A stretch of DNA of 64,000 nt, taken from Bacteroidales bacterium (GTDB lineage: Bacteria > Bacteroidota > Bacteroidia > Bacteroidales > UBA932). The notes below the pieces were generated by a model, which saw only the letters and a list, made by a program, of their open reading frames with translations, was not told where the DNA came from and searched no databases. The stretch covers positions 62,001 through 126,000 of the forward strand of contig JAFZRV010000003.1 of the NCBI GenBank assembly GCA_017619655.1, read 5' to 3'. Positions within the stretch are counted from its first letter, which is position 1. Each line of letters starts with the position of its first letter. The position numbers and the translations under genes are program-made. Of this stretch, positions 6,429-15,533 are shown piece after piece.

Positions 6429-9400
6429 CTACTCGACGGTAGCGGTACCTGCGTTGAAGTCGAGGGTAACCGTCTTGCCGGCTTCGACAGCGACTCGTTC
6501 CTGGTCGCCGCCATTGCCACGGTAAGCGATCTGTCCGTTGAAGAACACGAACTCGCGCGTCCACCAGTCGCTGGTAGCGATAGTGCTGGCCGCGTAGATA
6601 CGAATGTCGCCGGCAGCCGTCGTCTTGCCGACCAGCTTGCCGTTGCTCTCCGTGAAGAGGGCGCCGGACATGGCCTCGTTCCAGCCGCCGAAGCAGTCGC
6701 CGATGCCATAGACCTTAGCTCTCTCGACACAGATCTTCTTGTTGTCCGTATCGACATAGATCATGTAGACACCCGTCTCGGCCACGACGCAGTTGCCTTC
6801 GACAACCGTATAGCCCGTATCCGTGCCAAGGCTGTTGAAGTCACCGCTCCAAGCCTTCTGGGCGCAGAACTTGAAGCCCTTGCCGGCTTCGAGGTTGCGG
6901 ATGGCCCAGAACTGGCCCGCCTTGCCGTTGACCGGCGTCATGTTGACGATATAGCTGGCTTCCCAGTCCCAACCGCCGATAGCCTCACCGATCATATACA
7001 TGGTCGTCGGGAGTTCGGACTGCTGGCCTTCGCCACCGACTGCTGCGGTACCCGCATTGAAATCAAGCGATACCTCCTGACCCTTGAGTACCTTGACGCG
7101 CTCCTGGTCGCCACCGTTGCCACGGTAAGCGATCTTGCCGTCGAAGAAGACGAACTCGCGGGTCCACCAGGCAGAAGTGGCGATGGAAGAGGCTACATAC
7201 ATGCGGACGTCTCCTTCGGCAGCGGTCGTTGCCTTCAGCAACTTACCATCTGCCTTGAAGAGAGCGGCCTCCATGGCCTCATCCCAACCGCCGAAGCAGT
7301 CACCGATACCATAGACGCGGGCCGGCTCCACATGAACCATTTCGCGCTTGAGGTCGATGTGCACGAGATAGAAGCCATCTTCCGTCACGGTGCAGTTGCC
7401 ACCAGACTCGACAAAGCCGTCGTTCGTGGTTAAGCCCCAGAAGTCGCCTTTCCAATCCCGGACCGAGCAGAATTTGAAGCCCTTGCCGGCCGTAAAGTAA
7501 CGGACTGTCCAGAACTGGCCTTCTGCCTCAGCGCCCCAGTCAGGGTTGTGCAGGACAGGGATCATCTCGACGACACCGTTGGAGTTCCAGTCCCAGCCGC
7601 CGAATTCCTCGCCGATCATGTAGAGATGCTCAGGGAAGGCAACGGCCTTGACCGTCACTTCTTTCGTGGCAGGATTGAAGACAACGCGGTAGTTGCCGGC
7701 TTCGGCCAGTTTGATGTCCTTGCCGGGCTGCGCCAGCGTGAACGGTTCACCGACAGGTGCGACGAATCCTTCTTCGGCAGCGCCATACGTCTTGTCATCA
7801 TCCCAGGAGTAGTCGTACCGGATCTTGAAGCCGCCTTCGATGGAGACGACAGGACTGGTCCACACGCCATTGTCCTCCGTCATCGGAACATCCAGATTCC
7901 AGGAAGTACCGTTGATCTGGCCGATGAGCGAGAACGCAGCCACGTGCTCCTCGATGAGGATGGTCAGGTTTGCATAGTCGAAGGTTACGTCGTAGTTGCC
8001 GGCCTTGCCGATGCGGATGTTCTTGTCGCCGGCAGGGAAAGTCACGCCCACTTCCGGCTTGTACACATCGTACGGGTTGCCCGCATCGATAGTGCTGTGG
8101 TCGTTGGCTTCAGGACCGCCGTAGTTGGTGGCCCAGTCATGGTCGGCGCGGATCTTGAACTCGTCGTTCTCGGTCACCGCCACGTTGCGGATCAACCAGA
8201 TGTCACCGGTCGTGTTGCTGAGGTCGAAGTCCTTGTCCCAGCTGGAACCGCTCAGGGTACCGATGAGAGACCAGGCCTCCGGCTTCTCCGGGCCAGGTTC
8301 GCCGCGGTCCACCGGGCTCTTGCCACCCAGCGACTCGACGACCTTGAACAAGCCGGCGGAAGGATTGACCAGGAGGTCATAGGTACCGTCGGCAGGAACC
8401 GCGATATTCTTACCGTTGGCAACGGCGTCGAATTCTGCGTCGATCGTCACGACGAACGGTTCCACGTCGCCTGCTGCACCCAGGTTCTCATTCCAGCTCC
8501 TGTCGTTGCGGAACTTGAACTGGTCGCCGGTCGTCAGCACGACGCCCTCGGCCACGTGCCATTCACCGTCGGTGGTCATCGTCACGTCGACATCCCAGTT
8601 GATTTCCTCCGAAGCGATGGAACCGGTAACGCCCCAGGTACTTGCCTGATCGAAGCCCGGATAGGCCAGGTAGGCCTCGTAGAGCGTAAGGGTTCCGGCA
8701 GCCTCGTCCAGGAGGAGGTCATAAGCACCCTCGGCGGGAACACTCAGGTTCTTGCCGCCCGCCGTAGCCGCGATGGATTCGCCTACGGTCATCACATACG
8801 GTTCCGTGTCGCCAGGAGCGCCGAAGTTGGTATCCCAGCTGCCGTCCTTGCGGACCTTGAACTGGTCGCTCGGGGTGAGTTTGACGTTGCGGGCCACATG
8901 CTTGGTACCGTCGGTCGTGCAATACATCGGATCATCGGCATTCCAGGCATTTCCTGTGCTGGCGATGGAACCGATCAGGCCCCAAGGGCTATTCTGCGTG
9001 TATTCGGCCCAAGGATTGCCCTGCGGGAACACGATCTCGAAGCTGGGAATATCGATGGTGCCGTCCGAATCGACGAAGCCGTTGCGGCCGTTGTCGCCGG
9101 CATTGGTCTGCATCGAAGCGCGGATGCGCATCGTGAGGCTCACGACGTCACCCTCGGCATAGCCCATCGAAATGAGGGCATTGTTGATGCTCGTGATGCT
9201 GGCCGACAGCTGGCCGTCTTTATTGGAAGTCGTAATCGCCTTGCTCACAACCTTGTTGTCCACGTTCGTGAGGACGAAGAAGTGGTTCGGCGAAACATTC
9301 TTGTTGAAATTCTGGTTGAAGGAACCCGGGGTGAAATCAGCCGTAATGGCTTTTTCGCCCACTTCGTAGGAACCCAGAACCGGGGCTTTCGCCTTGGAGG

Positions 9401-9488
9401 TGTCAAACACCGCCAGGTCTTCCGGATAGCAGGAGACTGCCATCAAGGCAATCACGCTGGCAAAGAGAATGGAAAATATCTTTTTCAT
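6429..9488 (-). CDS. Oversized SusE/SusF-like starch-binding outer-membrane lipoprotein
   Basis: A 1,019-residue lipoprotein (lipobox AVSC, Cys20), expected on the cell surface to hold starch next to SusCD. Residues about 28-155 form a SusE-type N-terminal domain. Four repeated glycan-binding-like modules follow at about 168-270, 284-385, 406-512 and 518-615, each opening with a W/S-L-I-G-like strand (PWGLIGSIAS, TWGVTGSIAS, AWSLIGTLSG, FSLIGQING). Then comes a duplicated two-module block: 622-720 (LYMIGEEFGGWDW) with 725-815 (VYGIGDCFGGWDEAM...LDFNAGTA), repeated at about 829-915 and 920-1019. That makes eight putative binding modules, against a few in SusE or SusF. It is the last gene of the SusC-SusD operon, 15 bp after susD. 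The duplication is also visible at DNA level (6430-6740 versus 7040-7330). Confidence 0.85.
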   Translation of the reverse strand: MKKIFSILFASVIALMAVSCYPEDLAVFDTSKAKAPVLGSYEVGEKAITADFTPGSFNQNFNKNVSPNHFFVLTNVDNKVVSKAITTSNKDGQLSASITSINNALISMGYAEGDVVSLTMRIRASMQTNAGDNGRNGFVDSDGTIDIPSFEIVFPQGNPWAEYTQNSPWGLIGSIASTGNAWNADDPMYCTTDGTKHVARNVKLTPSDQFKVRKDGSWDTNFGAPGDTEPYVMTVGESIAATAGGKNLSVPAEGAYDLLLDEAAGTLTLYEAYLAYPGFDQASTWGVTGSIASEEINWDVDVTMTTDGEWHVAEGVVLTTGDQFKFRNDRSWNENLGAAGDVEPFVVTIDAEFDAVANGKNIAVPADGTYDLLVNPSAGLFKVVESLGGKSPVDRGEPGPEKPEAWSLIGTLSGSSWDKDFDLSNTTGDIWLIRNVAVTENDEFKIRADHDWATNYGGPEANDHSTIDAGNPYDVYKPEVGVTFPAGDKNIRIGKAGNYDVTFDYANLTILIEEHVAAFSLIGQINGTSWNLDVPMTEDNGVWTSPVVSIEGGFKIRYDYSWDDDKTYGAAEEGFVAPVGEPFTLAQPGKDIKLAEAGNYRVVFNPATKEVTVKAVAFPEHLYMIGEEFGGWDWNSNGVVEMIPVLHNPDWGAEAEGQFWTVRYFTAGKGFKFCSVRDWKGDFWGLTTNDGFVESGGNCTVTEDGFYLVHIDLKREMVHVEPARVYGIGDCFGGWDEAMEAALFKADGKLLKATTAAEGDVRMYVASSIATSAWWTREFVFFDGKIAYRGNGGDQERVKVLKGQEVSLDFNAGTAAVGGEGQQSELPTTMYMIGEAIGGWDWEASYIVNMTPVNGKAGQFWAIRNLEAGKGFKFCAQKAWSGDFNSLGTDTGYTVVEGNCVVAETGVYMIYVDTDNKKICVERAKVYGIGDCFGGWNEAMSGALFTESNGKLVGKTTAAGDIRIYAASTIATSDWWTREFVFFNGQIAYRGNGGDQERVAVEAGKTVTLDFNAGTATVE

Positions 9489-9503
9489 TGCTTGATCCTC
9501 CTA

Positions 9504-11051
9504 TTAGTAACCGGGGTTCTGTTCAAGACCGGTGTTGGCCAGACGGTCGGAATCGGGAATCGGGAAGAGGGTGCGGTAAGACTCCACATCCTTGCCTTCC
9601 TTCACATTGCCTTTCCACTGCCAGTTGTAACCGGAAGTGAACTGGCCGAAGCGGATGAGGTCGCTGCGGCGCCAGCACTCCTGATAGAGTTCGCGGCCAC
9701 GCTCGTCGAGGATCGACTGAGCGGTGAGGCCGTTGGCTGCAGGCTGACCGGCGCGGGCGCGCACCTGGTTGAACGCGGCCAGACCGTCGATCGAAGCGCC
9801 GTTGAGCTGGCACTCGGCTGCCATCAGCAGCACGTCAGCGTAGCGCATCATCGGGAAGTCGGTATCGACAAAGCCTTTCTCCTTGCCGTAGCCACCGTCG
9901 CTGGTGCGGTTGCGGAACTTCATGAAGGCATAGCCGTTGGTGAATTCACCGATATCGTCGATGCTCTTCTGGTTCTTTTCCGTGTAGAAGAGGTTGCGGG
10001 CGTCGCTGGAAGAGAACTTGTCGTAGAATTCCGGCGTCGTGCGGAGACCGCCCCAACCGGAGGAAATACCCATCAGGTCAGGATCCATCTCACCGCCCGT
10101 AGAAGCGAAGATCAGGTAGTTGGTCGCACCGTAGCTGGTGGTGTTGACACCGTCCTGCTCCACGGCGAAGATGATCTCGTCGGTGCAGCGGTCGTTGTCG
10201 GCTAGGAACAGCTCCTGATAAGCGTTGTACGTACCGGCCGAAGTCGTGTGGAGCGCATAGCCGTCGTCCATCAGGTCCTTCAGGACGCTGGCGCATTCGG
10301 TCCAGCGGGCCGTGCCCGTATAGACCTGTGCGTTCAGGTACAGCTTGGCGAGCAGGAACTTCGCCACACCCTTGTCGGCGCGGGCGAAACCATTGGCGCG
10401 CGGAGCGGCCAGGGCGCTGTTGTTGATCAGGTCGGTCAACTCTTTCTCCAACCAGGTAAACAGGTCGGCGCGCTTGATCTGCTCGGGGAAGGAGCCCACC
10501 ACGGAAGTCTCGTCGGCGAACGGAACGTTGCCGAAGTTGTCGATGGCGTGGAAATAGGCGATCGCGCGGAGCACGCGGGCCTCGGCGATGTATTCTTCCT
10601 TGTTGGCGAAAGCCAGGTTGGAAGCCTGCGCCTCGCGGATGAACTCGTTGGCTGCGGAGACCTGCATGAAGATGCGGGAATAGAACGCATAGATGAAGGT
10701 ATCGTCGGTGGTCCAGTTCATCCAGTGGAAATTCTTGATGGTCTGGTCGTTCCAGCCGCAGACCGACTCGTCGGTGGTCAGCTCGCTGTGGTGATACAGG
10801 CCGCGGATGTACTGCGAAGCACCGCCGTCAAGACCGGAGATGGACGCAGAGCCGTTCGCTCCGTAGTAACCGGAGGTGGCGAAGCCCGTATAGACACCGG
10901 CCAGGAAGGAAGTAAAGGACGCCTCGTCTACGAGGGCCTTGTCCGCCGTATTGGAATTCGGGTCGATCGGAGTGACGTTCAGGTCGCCGATGCAGGAAGC
11001 CAGGAGGGCGGATACTGCAAGTATGCTGAAGATATATTTGATCGTTTTCAT
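9504..11051 (-). CDS. susD: SusD/RagB-family glycan-binding lipoprotein
   Basis: A 515-residue SusD-family protein, the surface lipoprotein lid that binds glycan over the SusC transporter. The signal ends in lipobox LLASC with Cys20. Family features are the early IGDLNVTPIDPN segment, the central helical region (DQTIKNFHWMNW...AANEFIREA, ARVLRAIAYFHAIDNFGNVPF) and the C-terminal RGRELYQECWRRSDLIRFGQF block. The last residues (FPIPDSDRLANTGLEQNPGY) match the usual SusD C-terminus. It lies 14 bp after susC and 15 bp before the SusE/F-like gene, all in one operon. Starch or maltodextrin as ligand is inferred from the surrounding amylases. Confidence 0.95.
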   Translation of the reverse strand: MKTIKYIFSILAVSALLASCIGDLNVTPIDPNSNTADKALVDEASFTSFLAGVYTGFATSGYYGANGSASISGLDGGASQYIRGLYHHSELTTDESVCGWNDQTIKNFHWMNWTTDDTFIYAFYSRIFMQVSAANEFIREAQASNLAFANKEEYIAEARVLRAIAYFHAIDNFGNVPFADETSVVGSFPEQIKRADLFTWLEKELTDLINNSALAAPRANGFARADKGVAKFLLAKLYLNAQVYTGTARWTECASVLKDLMDDGYALHTTSAGTYNAYQELFLADNDRCTDEIIFAVEQDGVNTTSYGATNYLIFASTGGEMDPDLMGISSGWGGLRTTPEFYDKFSSSDARNLFYTEKNQKSIDDIGEFTNGYAFMKFRNRTSDGGYGKEKGFVDTDFPMMRYADVLLMAAECQLNGASIDGLAAFNQVRARAGQPAANGLTAQSILDERGRELYQECWRRSDLIRFGQFTSGYNWQWKGNVKEGKDVESYRTLFPIPDSDRLANTGLEQNPGY

Positions 11052-11065
11052 ATGGCAACCTTGGA

Positions 11066-14047
11066 TTAGAAGTTAAACTTGAGACCGAGGGTGAAGATAC
11101 GCGGGCGCGGATAGACCGTACCGTCGATACCGTTGAAGACCTCGGGGTCGATGCCGGTATACTTCGTGAGGGTGCAGATGTTCTGCACGGTACCGAAGAT
11201 ATTGAGGGAGGCGTTGTTCTCAGCTACCTTGAAGAGCTTCGGGAAGGTGTAGCCCAGCGTGAAGTTGTCGAGCTTCAGGAACGAAGCGTTCTGCAGATAG
11301 TAGTCCGAAAGGTACTGGGCCTGCGAGAACATCGAGATCGGAGCCGAAGCGACGCGGTTGCTGATGAAGCTGTTGGTCCACAGGTCGGCGAGCATTTCCG
11401 TGTCGGAAGCGACGTTGTTGTACACGTAGTTGCCCACGGATGCGTGGCCGGAGAGGGCCGCCGTCCAGTTCCGCCAGCTGAAGCTGGTGTTGAAACCGAA
11501 GGTGAAGTCCGGAGCCGCCTTGAAGTGCTTGTCCATGTACTTGTCGTCCGCCGTGATCTGGCCGTCGCCGTTCATGTCGACATAGACGCCGTTGATCGGG
11601 AAGCCGTATTCGTCGTACACCTGCTTGTAGAGGTTGAAGGTGCGCATCGGATAACCCACCTGGAACATCTGCACGTTGTTGCCGGTACCGCCGGAGATGC
11701 CGCCGGTCTCGACGCCCGTGGCGTTCTCGTCCGAAGCCGTCAGCTTGGTGATCTCGTTGTGGTTGTAAGCCATGTTGAAACCGAGGGTCCAGCTCATGTC
11801 TTTCTTCTCCACGAGAATGGCGTTCAGGTCGAGTTCGACACCGTAGTTGGTCATGTTGCCGATGTTGGTGTTCAGGTAGTTGGTCAGGTTCGACAGCGCC
11901 GGCACCGGGATATAGTTCAGAATGTCCTTGGTGTCACGCTTGTACACGTCGACGGCTGCCGTGAGGCGGTCGTTCCAGAAGCCGAAGTCGAAACCGACGT
12001 TGTAGGTCGTCGTCGTTTCCCAACGGAGGTCGGCGCTGTAGCCCAGTGCGGAGATCGGGGTGATCAGCTGGTTGCCGAAGTAGTAGTAGGAACCGAGCTG
12101 GTTGGTCAGGAACGTGGCGAACGTATCATAGTAGCCGCCCACTTCCTGCTGGCCGGTCTGGCCCCAGGAGAGACGCAGCTTCAGGGTGCTCAGGCCGTTC
12201 ACGCCGCTCATGAAGTCTTCCTTCATCACGTTCCAGGCGAATGCCGCGGACGGGAAGAAGCCCCACTTGTGGTTCTGGAAACGGGAGGTACCGTCGGCGC
12301 GGAACGTGGCGGTCAGCAGGTACTTGTCAGCGAAGGTGTAGTTGGCGCGGCCGAAGAAGGAGATGAGGTAGAGCTCACCCTTGCCGACGGAGTTGCCGAG
12401 CGTCGCCTTGTCGCTGATACGGAAGGTATCGCTCTGGCTCTCGCTGTAGAAGTGCTGCCAGGAATAACCGGCCATCAGGTCGATGTTGTGCCGGCCGAAG
12501 TCCTTGTTGAAGTTGCCGTAGAACTCGAGGGTCGTGTTGCGACGGCTGTAAGAGTAATCGGTATGGGAACCGCCGCCGGACTGGTTGGTGTTGTGGTACG
12601 AGGCCTCAGAGCCCATGGCCAGTTCGGTGACGCCGATACTCTTCGCCCAGTCGATACCGAGGTTCAGGTTGAAGCGGAGGGCTTCCAGGCCGTGGACCTT
12701 GTAGTCGATCTGCGTGTTGCCGATGAAACGGTAGGCATCGGCCACGTCATACTTGGCATCCAGCAGACCCACCGGGTTCATGGTAGCCATCGTGTTGATG
12801 TTGCCGCTCTGGTCGAACCAGGTGGTATACTTGTTCAGGTTGTAGCCCGCCTGGGAATTGAACACCGGCTTGGTCGGGTCGTAGTGGTTGGCTGCGCCGA
12901 TGGCATCCTGGTTCGCATACTGGTTGTATGCGTAGGTGCCCTTACCGTTGATATTGACGGTCAGGTGCTTGTTGAGGAAGCTGGGCGACAGGTTGATGGA
13001 AGCCGTGGCACGGTCCATCTCGGAACCCCGGAGGGTACCCACCTGCTTGGTGTAGCCGCCCGAAACGCGGTACGGGAAGTTCTCGCCGATGCGGCCCGTG
13101 ACGCTCAGGTTGCCGTCGAAGCTCGGGGCGATCTGGTAGATCTCGCGCTGCCAGTCGGTGTTGTAGAGTTTCTGCACACCGTTCTCGTAGATACCGAGGT
13201 TGGCCTCCGCGGTGGAATTCTCACCGTAGAAGGAGCGGATGAGGCTCACGATGCCGTCCTTGTCGAGCAGGTTGTTGTACTTCGCGATCGTGTTCACGGA
13301 ACCCGTGAAGTCGGCGGCCACGTGCGGGATGTTGCTGCCCGTCTTGGAGCCCTTCTTGGTCGTGATCACGATGACGCCGTTGGAAGCGCGGGAACCGTAG
13401 ATGGCGGTAGCCGAAGCATCCTTCAGGACCGTGAAGCTTTCGATGTCTTCCGGGTTGATGGAAGAGAGCGGGTCGGACATGCCGCTGATGCCGTCGTTCG
13501 AAACGGGCAGGCCGTCGATGACGATGAGCGGGTCGTTCGACGCGTTGAGCGAGGAGCCGCCGCGGATACGGATCGTCGCACCGGAACCCGGCATACCGGA
13601 ACCCGAGGTGACGACCACGCCGGCGCTCTTGCCGCGCAGCAGGTCGGCGGGCGTCGTGATGACACCCTTGTTGATTTCGTCGGCCTTGACGGTGGAGATC
13701 GAACCGGTCATGTCACTCTTCTTGACAGTACCATAACCGATGACGACCACCTCGTCGAGGAATTCCTGATCATCTTCCAGCATGATGCTGGCAGCCTTGC
13801 CAGCCTCGACCGTAACGGTCTTCAGGCCCAGGAAGCTGATCTCGATGAGCGTGCTGGCGGAAGGGACGTTCAGGGTCCACTGTCCGTCAAGATCCGTCTG
13901 CACGCCGTTGCTGGTACCCACTTGGATAACAGCAGCCCCGATCACCGGTCCGAACTTGTCTTCCACGACGCCCTTGGCAGTATACTGCGCAAAGGCCGGG
14001 GCGGAAGCCAGGACCAGGATCGAGAGCAGAGTAAGAATCTTCTTCAT
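11066..14047 (-). CDS. susC: SusC-family TonB-dependent outer-membrane transporter
   Basis: A 993-residue TonB-dependent transporter for oligosaccharide uptake. A signal peptide is cleaved after about Ala20 (AFA|Q). Residues about 22-92 are a carboxypeptidase-regulatory-like beta domain found in SusC proteins. A TonB-box-like LDEVVVIGYG lies at 97-106, followed by the plug (GATIRIRGGSSLNASNDPLIVIDG) and a long beta-barrel ending in the aromatic terminus LGLKFNF. Gene order permease-susC-susD-susE/F matches starch utilisation loci. The spacing to susD is 14 bp. With three amylases nearby, maltooligosaccharide import is the best-supported role. Confidence 0.96.
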   Translation of the reverse strand: MKKILTLLSILVLASAPAFAQYTAKGVVEDKFGPVIGAAVIQVGTSNGVQTDLDGQWTLNVPSASTLIEISFLGLKTVTVEAGKAASIMLEDDQEFLDEVVVIGYGTVKKSDMTGSISTVKADEINKGVITTPADLLRGKSAGVVVTSGSGMPGSGATIRIRGGSSLNASNDPLIVIDGLPVSNDGISGMSDPLSSINPEDIESFTVLKDASATAIYGSRASNGVIVITTKKGSKTGSNIPHVAADFTGSVNTIAKYNNLLDKDGIVSLIRSFYGENSTAEANLGIYENGVQKLYNTDWQREIYQIAPSFDGNLSVTGRIGENFPYRVSGGYTKQVGTLRGSEMDRATASINLSPSFLNKHLTVNINGKGTYAYNQYANQDAIGAANHYDPTKPVFNSQAGYNLNKYTTWFDQSGNINTMATMNPVGLLDAKYDVADAYRFIGNTQIDYKVHGLEALRFNLNLGIDWAKSIGVTELAMGSEASYHNTNQSGGGSHTDYSYSRRNTTLEFYGNFNKDFGRHNIDLMAGYSWQHFYSESQSDTFRISDKATLGNSVGKGELYLISFFGRANYTFADKYLLTATFRADGTSRFQNHKWGFFPSAAFAWNVMKEDFMSGVNGLSTLKLRLSWGQTGQQEVGGYYDTFATFLTNQLGSYYYFGNQLITPISALGYSADLRWETTTTYNVGFDFGFWNDRLTAAVDVYKRDTKDILNYIPVPALSNLTNYLNTNIGNMTNYGVELDLNAILVEKKDMSWTLGFNMAYNHNEITKLTASDENATGVETGGISGGTGNNVQMFQVGYPMRTFNLYKQVYDEYGFPINGVYVDMNGDGQITADDKYMDKHFKAAPDFTFGFNTSFSWRNWTAALSGHASVGNYVYNNVASDTEMLADLWTNSFISNRVASAPISMFSQAQYLSDYYLQNASFLKLDNFTLGYTFPKLFKVAENNASLNIFGTVQNICTLTKYTGIDPEVFNGIDGTVYPRPRIFTLGLKFNF

Positions 14048-14079
14048 AGAAACTGCTTTAGTTTGAACTAATTATAGGG

Positions 14080-15417
14080 TTATTGCTGTTTTTTAGGTCT
14101 CAATTCTTTGATGGCGAGCACGGAAGCGGCGCCGCAGAGCAGCAGCGCACCCGCGACGGCCAGCATGCCGGCCTGCGAGCCCACGAACTTGAGCACCAGG
14201 CCGCCGAGGGCGGCGGCAACGATCTGCGGCAGGCAGATGGTGCAGTTGAACAGGCCCAGGTACTCACCCATGTGCGACGTGCCCTTCAGCGCGTTGGTCA
14301 GGATCGAGAAGGGCAGCGCGAGCATGGCAGCCCAGGCGAAACCGACCAGGAAATACGAGACGAAGAGCAGGTATTTGTCGTGGACGAAGATGATGGAAAT
14401 GAAGCCCAGGGCGCCGATCACCAGCGAGGTGATGTAGGCGGCCCGGTCGGACTTGAATTTCGGGATGAAGAGCGCCCAGCAGAGGGAGCCCACGGCCTGG
14501 ATGGCGAAGACCACGCCCACCCAGTTGCCGGCGGCCTGGTAGCCTTCCGAGGCCACGTCCGACGTGCCCCACACGTTGTTGGCGATGGCACCGTTGGAAT
14601 AGGTCCACATGAAGAGGAAGGCGGCCCAGCAGAAGAACTGCACGAGGCCCACCGTCCAGAATGCCTTCGGCGCATCGGCCAGAAGCTTGATGAAGCTCTC
14701 TTTCTTGCCTTCCTGCTGCTTCTGGAGGTCGAAGCCGTGGAATTCGGCGTATTCCTGCGGGTTCATCTCCTTCACCTTGGCGAAGGTATAGAGCACGCAG
14801 AGGATCAGGATCGCGGCGCCGCAGTAGAAGCTCCAGATCACCGAATCGGGAATCACGCCCTTCGGGGCGGTGTTGGCGATGCCGATCCAGGTGAAGAAGA
14901 TGGGGAACAGGTAGCCGACCAGCGAGCCCGCGTTGCAGAGGAAGCTCTGGATGGAATAGGCCTGGGTCTTCTGCTCCTCGCCCACCATGTCGCCCACCAT
15001 CATCTTGAAGGGCTGCATGGCCACGTTGATGGAGGTGTCGAGAAATATCAGGGAGAAGAGGCCGAACCACATGGCCCCGTTGAGCCCGAGGAGGAGGCGC
15101 TGGCTGAAGTTCAGGCTGCCGGCGTTGGGCAGGAAGATCATGACCAGCACGGCCACGATGGCGCCCACCAGCAGATAGGGCTTGCGACGGCCCATGCGGC
15201 ACCAGGTGCGGTCGGACCAGTGGCCGATGAGCGGCTGTACGAGCATGCCCATGAGCGGGGGCAGGATCCAGAAGAAACTAAGCTGGTGCGGGTCCGCACC
15301 CAGCGTAGCGAAAATCCGGCTGATATTGGCACTCTGCAGCGCATAGGCGATCTGCACGCCGAAGAACCCGAAACTCAGGTTGAACATCTGCCAGAACGAA
15401 AGTTTTTTCTTTTCCAT
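14080..15417 (-). CDS. MFS maltose/sucrose-type sugar permease
   Basis: A 445-residue integral membrane protein with about 12 hydrophobic segments. The N-terminus (WQMFNLSFGFFGVQIAYALQSANISRIFATLGAD) and the motif GHWSDRTWCRMGRRKPY between TM2 and TM3 are typical of the GPH/SLC45-like MFS branch that includes maltose and sucrose transporters. It would move maltose or short maltodextrins from periplasm to cytoplasm after surface and periplasmic digestion. It is the first gene of the starch operon, 32 bp before susC, and its promoter lies in the spacer shared with a divergent serine hydrolase. Substrate is inferred from context. Confidence 0.88.
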   Translation of the reverse strand: MEKKKLSFWQMFNLSFGFFGVQIAYALQSANISRIFATLGADPHQLSFFWILPPLMGMLVQPLIGHWSDRTWCRMGRRKPYLLVGAIVAVLVMIFLPNAGSLNFSQRLLLGLNGAMWFGLFSLIFLDTSINVAMQPFKMMVGDMVGEEQKTQAYSIQSFLCNAGSLVGYLFPIFFTWIGIANTAPKGVIPDSVIWSFYCGAAILILCVLYTFAKVKEMNPQEYAEFHGFDLQKQQEGKKESFIKLLADAPKAFWTVGLVQFFCWAAFLFMWTYSNGAIANNVWGTSDVASEGYQAAGNWVGVVFAIQAVGSLCWALFIPKFKSDRAAYITSLVIGALGFISIIFVHDKYLLFVSYFLVGFAWAAMLALPFSILTNALKGTSHMGEYLGLFNCTICLPQIVAAALGGLVLKFVGSQAGMLAVAGALLLCGAASVLAIKELRPKKQQ

Positions 15418-15453
15418 GGTATTAATTGGGGCCTTTTCGCCAAATTAAACCTT

Positions 15454-15461
15454 CAAATATA
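15454..15461 (-). promoter_or_regulatory. -7 promoter box of the starch (permease-susCDE) operon
   Basis: On the minus strand this reads TATATTTG, a full match to TAnnTTTG, 36 bp upstream of the permease ATG. Unlike the amylase genes this transcript would keep a leader of roughly 30 bases. Confidence 0.65.
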
Positions 15462-15464
15462 AAC

Positions 15465-15499
15465 AAATTTTCACAATTGTGTATCATGAGTGAAAATTT
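15465..15499. promoter_or_regulatory. Palindromic operator candidate upstream of the starch operon
   Basis: AAATTTTCAC (15465-15474) and GTGAAAATTT (15490-15499) are perfect 10-bp arms 15 bp apart. A second perfect palindrome, CACAATTGTG, is nested at 15472-15481. The block occupies the -33 side of the starch-operon promoter and also precedes the divergent hydrolase, so a bound regulator could act on either. Confidence 0.5.
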
Positions 15500-15521
15500 A
15501 GTTGTTCTCGCTTTTTCTTCT

Positions 15522-15529
15522 TATCTTTA
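15522..15529 (+). promoter_or_regulatory. Probable -7 box of the serine hydrolase gene
   Basis: TATCTTTA matches seven of the eight positions of TAnnTTTG (terminal A instead of G). It ends only 4 bp before the ATG at 15534. Confidence 0.45.
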
Positions 15530-15533
15530 TGGA

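Noticed and set aside
6429..7340. The duplicated end of the SusE/F-like gene as an assembly artefact.
   Set aside because: The two copies differ at many positions in DNA and protein, as expected for an old internal duplication rather than a repeated read.
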